Shown here: positions 1 to 5,602 of the stretch, piece after piece
Layout of the letters: every line of letters starts with the position of its first letter
Position numbering within the stretch: position 1 is the first letter of the stretch
Assembly: GCA_028697875.1 (NCBI GenBank)
Contig: JAQVEQ010000151.1
Location: 1-7,005, forward strand
Origin: Novosphingobium sp.
GTDB lineage: Bacteria; Pseudomonadota; Alphaproteobacteria; Sphingomonadales; Sphingomonadaceae
Length of the DNA: 7,005 bases
Direction: 5' to 3'
The notes under the pieces: model-generated
Databases searched by the model: none
What the model was told of the DNA's origin: nothing
The model's input: only the letters and a program-made list of their open reading frames with translations
Made by a program: the position numbers and the translations under genes

Positions 1-605
1 AAACGGCCATCGACCGCTTCGGCCGCCTCGGTTTCGACGGGGCGAGCACGCGTGCGATCGCGGCGGCGGCGAAGACTACCATGTCGTCGATCACTTACCA
101 TTTCGGCGGCAAGGAAGGGCTGTACCTGGCCGCGGCCGAACATATCGGGCGGTCGATCGCCGAACACATGCAGCCGCATATGGACGCTGTCGAAGCGGCT
201 TTTCCCCAGGGTCGCGAAACGGCGGTCCGGGTGGTGGAAGGCCTGCTTGGCGCCTTGGCGCAGATGATGGTGGACCCGGCGTCGGCGCCGTGGGTGCGGT
301 TCCTGATCCGCGAACAGTTCGATCCCAGCGAGGCGTTCGAACGGATCTACGACCGCTCGCAGGGGCGGATCTGCGGCCTGCTGGTCCGGCTTGTCGCGGT
401 GGCCCGGCCCGATCTCGACCATGCGCATGGCGCCGCCATTGCCATTCAGCTTCTTTCCCAGGCCATGATCCTGCGCGCGGGCCGGGCCACGGTCTGCCGC
501 GTGATGGGCGTGCAGGAACTGGAAGGGGCGGCGCTCGACACATTGCTTGCCACATTGCGTGCGAATATCCGTGCCATCCTCCTCTCCGACGGAGTCCCTC
601 GATGA
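1..605 (+). CDS. cecR: TetR-family regulator, CecR-like (5' partial)
   Basis: This is a DNA-binding repressor of the TetR family, and the frame is open from base 3 to a TGA at 603-605. About 200 residues are visible; a full family member has roughly 220, so only some 20 N-terminal residues are missing. The ATG at 81 is internal: the preceding residues (AIDRFGRLGFDGASTRAIA) form the first helices of the TetR domain, and the recognition helix follows as AKTTMSSITYHFGGKEGLY (visible residues about 23-41). The remaining helical part is the ligand-binding/dimer domain. It contains FLIREQ, which matches the FISREQ region of E. coli CecR (DUF1956-type C-terminal domain). Its stop overlaps the ybhG-like start by 4 nt, so it is co-transcribed with the exporter and probably autoregulates the whole operon. 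The promoter and operator lie upstream, outside the window. The TetR assignment is near certain; CecR orthology rests on recalled similarity and on gene order. Confidence 0.9.
   Translation, partial: TAIDRFGRLGFDGASTRAIAAAAKTTMSSITYHFGGKEGLYLAAAEHIGRSIAEHMQPHMDAVEAAFPQGRETAVRVVEGLLGALAQMMVDPASAPWVRFLIREQFDPSEAFERIYDRSQGRICGLLVRLVAVARPDLDHAHGAAIAIQLLSQAMILRAGRATVCRVMGVQELEGAALDTLLATLRANIRAILLSDGVPR
591..594 (+). promoter_or_regulatory. Ribosome binding site for the adaptor gene
   Basis: GGAG sits 7 nt before the ATG at 602, inside the last codons of the regulator. It supports a start at 602 rather than the far-upstream ATG at 290 in the same frame, which would overlap the regulator almost completely. 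Confidence 0.6.
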
Positions 606-1609
606 ATCGCAGGAAAGCCATTCCGATCGCCATTGCCGCGCTGTTGCTGCTGGCCGCCACGCTGACCCGGGGGTTCGGCCTGTTCGGCGATGGCAAGGAC
701 GGTTCCCTGGCCCTCTACGGCAATGTCGATGTGCGGCAGGTCGATCTCGCCTTCCGGGTCGGCGGGCGGATCGACAGCATCGCCGTGGAAGAAGGCGACA
801 CGGTGAAGAAAGGGCAGCTGCTGGCCTCGCTCGACATGGCGACGCTCGACAGCCGCCTGCGGCAGGCCGATGCGCAAGTCTCTTCGGCCCGCGCCCAGTT
901 CGTTCGCGCGAAGACGGGCAGCCGCCCGCAGGAAATCGTGCAGGCCGAAGCGCGGGTGAAAGCGGCGCGGACGGCTTACGAGACGGCGCAGGCCGACTAC
1001 GACCGGCGCAAGGGGCTGGTCGATCCGGGGGCGATCAGCCGTGCGGCATGGGACCAGACCGTGACTCTGCGCGATCGGGCCGCCGCGCAATTGCGTGAGG
1101 CCGAAGCGACGCTGTCGCTGATGCGCGAGGGTAGCCGGATCGAGGATATCGAGGCCGCCGCCGCGCAGCTCAAGGCGGCCGAGGCGGCGCGCGACGCCGT
1201 TTCCATCGACACGTCCGACGCCCGGCTGGTCGCGCCCAGCGGGGGCACGATCCTCACGCGCGCACGCGAACCGGGCGCGATCGTGCAGCCGACCGAAACG
1301 GTGCTGACGCTGACGATCGACCGCCCGATGCGCGTGCGCGCCTATGTGGCGGAAAGCGACCTGAGCCGGATCGCGCCGGGCATGGCCGTCACGGTGACCG
1401 CGGACGGCAATCCCAAGACCTATCACGGCAAGATCGGCTATATTTCCCCGCGTGCCGAGTTCACGCCGAAGACGGTGCAGACCACCGACCTGCGGACCGA
1501 TCTCGTCTATCAGTTGCGCGTTCTCGTCGACGATCCGGACGGGGCCTTGCGCCAGGGCCAGCCGGTCACGGTCGACGTGACGAAGCCGCGCCCGGGCAAG
1601 GAGGACTGA
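602..1609 (+). CDS. ybhG: YbhG-like periplasmic adaptor (HlyD family)
   Basis: This 335-residue membrane-fusion protein links the inner-membrane ABC permeases to an outer-membrane channel. Residues about 5-25 form a single hydrophobic anchor (IPIAIAALLLLAATL) after a basic NRRK start; there is no lipobox cysteine. The biotinyl-lipoyl half-motif follows (LYGNVDVRQVDLAFRVGGRI, 38-57; EEGDTVKKGQLLA, 63-75). Next comes an Ala/Glu/Arg-rich alpha-helical hairpin (about 80-205), the second lipoyl half (LVAPSGGTILTRAREPGAIV, 209-228), and a beta-barrel/membrane-proximal region with EFTPKTVQTTDLRTDLVYQL (286-305). That last stretch is nearly the same in E. coli YbhG (332 aa), as is the LYGNVD segment. 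The start at 602 overlaps the regulator stop (ATGA) and has a good ribosome binding site. The next gene begins 7 nt after the stop. Sequence shows the fold and the anchor; the partnership with the downstream permeases is inferred from the operon and the E. coli parallel. Confidence 0.94.
   Translation: MNRRKAIPIAIAALLLLAATLTRGFGLFGDGKDGSLALYGNVDVRQVDLAFRVGGRIDSIAVEEGDTVKKGQLLASLDMATLDSRLRQADAQVSSARAQFVRAKTGSRPQEIVQAEARVKAARTAYETAQADYDRRKGLVDPGAISRAAWDQTVTLRDRAAAQLREAEATLSLMREGSRIEDIEAAAAQLKAAEAARDAVSIDTSDARLVAPSGGTILTRAREPGAIVQPTETVLTLTIDRPMRVRAYVAESDLSRIAPGMAVTVTADGNPKTYHGKIGYISPRAEFTPKTVQTTDLRTDLVYQLRVLVDDPDGALRQGQPVTVDVTKPRPGKED
1598..1605 (+). promoter_or_regulatory. Ribosome binding site for the ATPase gene
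   Basis: AAGGAGGA is a near-perfect anti-16S match inside the last codons of the adaptor gene, 11 nt before the ATG at 1617. The spacing is slightly long, but no other usable start codon lies closer in frame. Confidence 0.6.
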
Positions 1610-1616
1610 CCGGGCG

Positions 1617-3362
1617 ATGGCCGGGCCGGCCGCCCCGGATTGCGTCGCCAGCGCCAGCGGCATCGCCAAGGCCTTCGGGCCGGGGGTGCGGGCGCTGGAC
1701 GGTGTCGACATCGAGATTCTGCCGGGCAAGGTCACGGGACTGGTCGGGCCGGACGGCGCGGGCAAGACCACGCTGATCCGCATTCTCGCGGGCCTGATGG
1801 CACCCGATGCGGGGACGGTCGCGATCCTCGGCGGCGCCCCGTCGGAACGGCTGGACGACATCGGCTACATGCCGCAGCGTTTCGGCCTCTACGAGGATCT
1901 CACCGTGCGCGAGAACCTGACGCTCTACGCCCAGCTGCGCGGCCTTCCGGGGGATGAGCACGAGGCGGTGTTCGCCCGCCTCTACCAGTTCACCGACCTC
2001 GGCAGTTTCCAGGACCGGCTGGCGGGCAATCTCTCGGGCGGGATGAAGCAGAAGCTGGGCCTCGCCTGCGCGCTGGTGCGCACGCCGCGCGTCCTGCTGC
2101 TGGACGAACCGGGCGTAGGCGTCGACCCGATCAGCCGGCGCGAACTGTGGGCCATGGTCGGCGAACTGACCGCGCAGGGCATCGGCGTGCTCTGGTCGAC
2201 CGCCTATCTCGACGAAGCCGAGATGTGTGACGAGGCCTGCCTGCTGAGCAGCGGCAAGCTGGTCTTTTCGGGCCTGCCGTCGGACCTGACCCGCCGGGTC
2301 GACGGGCGGGTCATCCGCGTCACCGGCTTTGCCGAGCGCCGGCGCATGGCGCTGACCGAAGCGCTCGACCGGCCGGACGTGATCGACGGCACGATCCAGG
2401 GGCGCGCGATCCGCCTGCTGATCCGCGAAGGCGCGCCGGTGCCGGACGCCGCCACTCTGGGCATGGGCACCGACACACTGGTCGAACCGGCCCATCCCCG
2501 GTTCGAGGACGGCTTCATCGAACAGCTGGGCGGCGGCCCCCGGGGCACGAGCGCGCTGGCGGCGTCCTATCGCGAGATTCCGGCCAGCGACGAACCCGCG
2601 ATCGAGGCGCAAGGGCTGACCAAGCGCTTCGGCGATTTCACCGCTGCGGGCGACATCCGTTTCACTGTCCCGCGCGGGGAAATCTTCGGCCTGCTGGGCC
2701 CCAACGGCGCGGGCAAGTCGACCACGTTCAAGATGCTGTGCGGCCTCCTGTCGCCCAGCGACGGCACGGGCGCGGTGGCCGGGCACGACTTGCGCCACGC
2801 GGCCGCCACCGCGCGCGCCTCGCTCGGCTACATGGCGCAGAAATTCTCGCTCTACGGCGATCTTTCCGTGCGGCAGAATCTCGATTTCTTTTCCGGCGCC
2901 TACAACCTGTCGCGTGCGCGGGCGCGCCAGGCGATCGAACGCATGGTCGAAATCTTCGACCTGGGCGACAAGCTGGGCCTCAATGCCGGGATGTTGCCGC
3001 TCGGTTTCAAGCAGCGGCTCGCGCTTGCCTGCGCGGTCATGCACGAGCCGCCGGTGCTGTTCCTCGACGAGCCGACTTCGGGCGTCTATCCTGTCATGCG
3101 CCGCGAGTTCTGGATGCACATCAACGGCCTCGTCCAGAAAGGGGTGACCGTGCTCGTCACCACGCACTTCATGGACGAAGCGGAATATTGCGACCGCGTG
3201 ACGCTGATCTACCGGGCGGAACAGATCGCGACGGGCACGCCCGATGCGCTCAAGGCGCAGGCGGCCGCGCTCGGCCATCTCGCCGATCCGACGATGGAGG
3301 ACGCCTTCATCGCCCTGATCGAGGAGCAGGACCGGCGCCACGCGCGGGAGGAGGCGGCATGA
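1617..3362 (+). CDS. ybhF: YbhF-like double ABC ATPase
   Basis: This 581-residue cytoplasmic energy unit has two ABC nucleotide-binding domains in one chain (E. coli YbhF is about 578 aa). NBD1 (about 10-225): Walker A GPDGAGKT (44-51), Q-loop Gln87, signature LSGGM (139-143), Walker B VLLLDE (159-164), D-loop Asp170, and WSTAYLDEAE where the switch His is Ala196. NBD2 (about 328-545): Walker A GPNGAGKS (361-368), Q-loop Gln408, divergent signature LPLGF (460-464), Walker B VLFLDE (480-485), and VTTHFMDEAE with the switch His at 517. Both halves end in a matching tail, PRFEDGFIEQL (294-304) and PTMEDAFIALI (558-568), showing an internal duplication. The missing NBD1 His and the LPLGF signature are also in E. 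coli YbhF as I recall it, so they are family traits: one canonical and one degenerate ATP site. Unusual here is Tyr491 in place of the NBD2 D-loop Asp (SGVYP; NBD1 has VGVDP). The stop overlaps the next start (ATGA). Confidence 0.95.
   Translation: MAGPAAPDCVASASGIAKAFGPGVRALDGVDIEILPGKVTGLVGPDGAGKTTLIRILAGLMAPDAGTVAILGGAPSERLDDIGYMPQRFGLYEDLTVRENLTLYAQLRGLPGDEHEAVFARLYQFTDLGSFQDRLAGNLSGGMKQKLGLACALVRTPRVLLLDEPGVGVDPISRRELWAMVGELTAQGIGVLWSTAYLDEAEMCDEACLLSSGKLVFSGLPSDLTRRVDGRVIRVTGFAERRRMALTEALDRPDVIDGTIQGRAIRLLIREGAPVPDAATLGMGTDTLVEPAHPRFEDGFIEQLGGGPRGTSALAASYREIPASDEPAIEAQGLTKRFGDFTAAGDIRFTVPRGEIFGLLGPNGAGKSTTFKMLCGLLSPSDGTGAVAGHDLRHAAATARASLGYMAQKFSLYGDLSVRQNLDFFSGAYNLSRARARQAIERMVEIFDLGDKLGLNAGMLPLGFKQRLALACAVMHEPPVLFLDEPTSGVYPVMRREFWMHINGLVQKGVTVLVTTHFMDEAEYCDRVTLIYRAEQIATGTPDALKAQAAALGHLADPTMEDAFIALIEEQDRRHAREEAA
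3347..3354 (+). promoter_or_regulatory. Ribosome binding site for the first permease gene
   Basis: GGAGGAGG lies 4 nt before the ATG at 3359 (8 nt if the first GGAG pairs). It falls in the last ATPase codons and fixes the permease start at 3359 rather than the in-frame ATG at 2738 deep inside the ATPase gene. Confidence 0.6.
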
Positions 3363-4495
3363 AGCTGAACGGCGTGCGCTTCAACGGACGGCGGCTGCTG
3401 GCGCTGGTCGTGAAGGAGTTCTGGCAGATCGTCCGGGACCCCTCGACGTTCCTCATCGCTTTCGTCCTGCCGATGATCCTGCTGTTCCTGTTCGGCTTCG
3501 CCATCTCGCTCGACAGCTACGGGACGCGGGTCGGCCTCGTGGTCGAGGATTCGAGCGCGCCGGCCATGCGCCTGGCCCAGGCCTATCAGCATTCGCCCTA
3601 TTTCGACGTCACGACCGCGCGCAGTGTCGAACCTCTGCGGGCGGGCATGATCGACGGCACCTTGCGCGGCATCATCGTCATCCCGTCCGATTTCGGGGAA
3701 GGCGTCGCGCGCATGCGGCCGCCGCAGATCCAGATCATCACCGACGGTTCGCAGCCCAATACGGCGCAGTTCGTCGCCGCCCATGCCGAAGGGGTGCGCA
3801 GCCAGTGGGCGGCCATCGAAAACGCCACGCGCGGGGTGTCCGTCTCGGCGCCGGTCGATGTGTCGGCGCGTTTCTGGTTCAACCCCGAACTCAACAGCCG
3901 CTATTTCCTCGTCCCCGGCTCCATCGCCAATGTCATGACCATGATCGGCACGCTGCTGACCGCGATGGTCGTGGCCCGCGAATGGGAACGCGGCACGATG
4001 GAAGCGATGATGGCGACGCCGATCAGCATGGCCGAATTCGTCGCGAGCAAGCTGCTGCCCTATTTCGTCCTGGCGCAATTCTCGATGGCGCTGTGCGCGC
4101 TGGCGAGCGTGTACGTGTTCGGCGTTCCCTTCCGGGGGTCGGTCCTGACGCTGCTGGCCATTTCGACGGCCTTTCTCATGCCGGCATTGGGGCTGGGCCT
4201 GTTCATTTCCTCCGCGACCAAGAACCAGTTCGTCGCCAGCCAGCTTGCCCTGCTGACCGCTTTCCTGCCGACGATGATGCTGTCGGGCTTCGTTTTCGAA
4301 ATTCAATCCATGCCGGTGCCGATCCAGCTCATTACCCATATCGTGCCCGCGCGTTATTTCATCCCCGCGCTGGAGACGGTGTTCATCGCGGGCGACCAAT
4401 GGGGGCTGATCCTGCCCAATATCGGCATGATGCTGCTGTTCGGGGCGATCTTCTTCTTCCTCTCCTTCCGGGTCACCAGGCGGAGCCTCGACTGA
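3359..4495 (+). CDS. ybhS: YbhS-like ABC-2 permease
   Basis: This 378-residue inner-membrane subunit should form half of the export path (E. coli YbhS is 377 aa). An amphipathic N-terminus with the typical VKEFWQIVRDPSTF (18-31) leads into TM1 (about 31-50). A periplasmic domain of about 135 residues follows (51-185), with HSPYFDV and IQIITDGSQPNTAQFV. Five more membrane segments come at about 187-207, 232-255, 262-284, 291-313 and 350-370. The conserved ABC-2 motif REWERGTMEAMMATPIS (207-223) after TM2 is the region expected to contact the ATPase. PARYFIPALETVFIAG (330-345) lies before the last segment. These landmarks match E. coli YbhS closely. The start is a 4-nt overlap with the ATPase stop, and its own stop overlaps the next permease by 1 nt, which suggests coupled translation of the two partners. 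It most likely pairs with the following permease as a heterodimer; substrate unknown. Confidence 0.94.
   Translation: MKLNGVRFNGRRLLALVVKEFWQIVRDPSTFLIAFVLPMILLFLFGFAISLDSYGTRVGLVVEDSSAPAMRLAQAYQHSPYFDVTTARSVEPLRAGMIDGTLRGIIVIPSDFGEGVARMRPPQIQIITDGSQPNTAQFVAAHAEGVRSQWAAIENATRGVSVSAPVDVSARFWFNPELNSRYFLVPGSIANVMTMIGTLLTAMVVAREWERGTMEAMMATPISMAEFVASKLLPYFVLAQFSMALCALASVYVFGVPFRGSVLTLLAISTAFLMPALGLGLFISSATKNQFVASQLALLTAFLPTMMLSGFVFEIQSMPVPIQLITHIVPARYFIPALETVFIAGDQWGLILPNIGMMLLFGAIFFFLSFRVTRRSLD
4482..4485 (+). promoter_or_regulatory. Ribosome binding site for the second permease gene
   Basis: GGAG lies 9 nt before the ATG at 4495, within the last codons of the first permease. It supports the TGATG stop/start junction as the real start rather than the in-frame ATG at 3805. 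Confidence 0.55.
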
Positions 4496-5598
4496 TGGGG
4501 CGGCTCTGGGCCATGATCGTCAAGGAGATGTGGGCCGTGCTGCGCGACCCCAAGGCGCGGATCGTGCTGGTCGCGCCGCCGCTCGTCCAGCTGTTCGTCT
4601 TCGCCTATGCGACCACGCTCGACGTCAAGCACGTCGATCTCGGCCTGCTCGACCGCAGCTCGGGCGTCCATTCGTCGGAACTGGTCTCGCGCATCGCGGG
4701 CAGCCCCTATTTCCGCCATATCGTCCGGTTCGAGAACTTCGGCGAACTGCGCAAGGCGGTCGACTTGCAGAAGGTCCATGCCGCGCTGGTCATCGACGAG
4801 GATTTCGACGCCAAGCTGACGCGGGGCGAATCCGCGACGATCGGCCTCGTGCTCGACGGGCGGCGCTCCAACGCCTCGCAGATCGTCAATGGCTATGTCT
4901 CCCGGATCGCGGGGGAAATGGGGCTGGAACTGCTGTCCCCGCAGATGCAGGCGGCGGCAGGCGGCAGTGTCGTGACCAACTGGTTCAACCCGACGCTGAG
5001 CTATTTCTGGTTCACGCTGCCGTCGCTGGTCGCGCTCATCACCTCCGTCTCCGGGCTGGCGCTCACCTCGCAGAGCGTGGCGCGCGAGCGGGAACTGGGC
5101 ACTTTCGACCAGCTGATGGTCTCGCCTCTGCGCATCCACGAGATCCTGATCGGCAAGATGGTGCCGCCGCTTATCATCGGGATGCTGAACGGCAGCCTCT
5201 ACCTGGTGATCGCGCCGGTCTTCTTCGGCGTGCCCTTTACCGGATCGGTGCTGCTCTTCTTCCCGGCGCTGTTCATGTACATGCTGACCGTCATCGGCAT
5301 CGGCATGTTCATTTCGGCCCTGTCGCAGACGCAGCAGCAGGCGTTCCTCGGCATGTTCCTTGCCGCCGTGCCGCTCATCATCCTGTCCGGCTACGCGACG
5401 CCGATCGACAACATGCCGGGGTGGCTGCAAGTCGTCACCTATGCCGATCCGGCGCGCTATTTCATCCTCATCGTGCAGGGCCTGTTCCTCAAGGCCATGC
5501 CGGCTTCCGTCGTCCTCTCCCAGCTATGGCCGCTGTTTGTCATCGCCTGCGTCACGCTGACTGCCGCCGCCTGGCTGTTCCGCGCCCGAATGGAATAG
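4495..5598 (+). CDS. ybhR: YbhR-like ABC-2 permease
   Basis: This is the second inner-membrane ABC-2 permease, 367 residues (E. coli YbhR is 368). The N-terminal amphipathic stretch IVKEMWAVLRDPKARI (8-23) precedes TM1 (about 22-41, with the APP-LVQLFVFAYA core). A periplasmic domain spans about 42-172 (AGSPYF, VLDGRRSNASQIVNGYV). Membrane segments lie at about 174-194, 222-244, 250-274, 281-303 and 342-363. The ATPase-facing motif is RERELGTFDQLMVSPL (197-212). DPARYFILIVQGLFLK (318-333) precedes the last segment. It is a diverged paralogue of the preceding permease: the two share SPYF, WFNP, RE-x-E-x-GT, the NMP/SMP loop after TM5 and PARYF at equivalent places. Its start overlaps the preceding stop by 1 nt (TGATG), and the outer-membrane gene starts 4 nt after its TAG. 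The role as second half of the pore is inferred from family and operon. Confidence 0.94.
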   Translation: MGRLWAMIVKEMWAVLRDPKARIVLVAPPLVQLFVFAYATTLDVKHVDLGLLDRSSGVHSSELVSRIAGSPYFRHIVRFENFGELRKAVDLQKVHAALVIDEDFDAKLTRGESATIGLVLDGRRSNASQIVNGYVSRIAGEMGLELLSPQMQAAAGGSVVTNWFNPTLSYFWFTLPSLVALITSVSGLALTSQSVARERELGTFDQLMVSPLRIHEILIGKMVPPLIIGMLNGSLYLVIAPVFFGVPFTGSVLLFFPALFMYMLTVIGIGMFISALSQTQQQAFLGMFLAAVPLIILSGYATPIDNMPGWLQVVTYADPARYFILIVQGLFLKAMPASVVLSQLWPLFVIACVTLTAAAWLFRARME

Positions 5599-5602
5599 CA
5601 TC

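Noticed and set aside
290..601. In-frame upstream extension of the adaptor from the ATG at 290
   Set aside because: The added residues are the regulator read in the wrong frame. A ribosome binding site, membrane anchor and ATGA overlap all point to 602.
81..605. ATG at 81 as the true start of the regulator
   Set aside because: It would delete the first helices of the DNA-binding domain, which are plainly encoded upstream in the same frame to the window edge.
446..1861. 471-codon minus-strand open frame across the adaptor gene
   Set aside because: It spans a gene boundary, has no recognisable domain and has the same antisense-shadow composition. The plus strand is clearly coding.
1566..3341. 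591-codon open frame on the minus strand opposite the ATPase gene
   Set aside because: It mirrors the codon structure of a GC-rich gene with G/C third positions. Its translation is Arg/Ala/Asp/His-rich low-complexity sequence with no recognisable domain, and the plus strand encodes a complete, motif-rich ATPase.
2738..3358. In-frame upstream extension of the first permease from 2738
   Set aside because: It would overlap about 200 codons of NBD2. The strong ribosome binding site at 3347-3354 and the family length support 3359. The similar extension of the second permease from 3805 fails for the same reasons.
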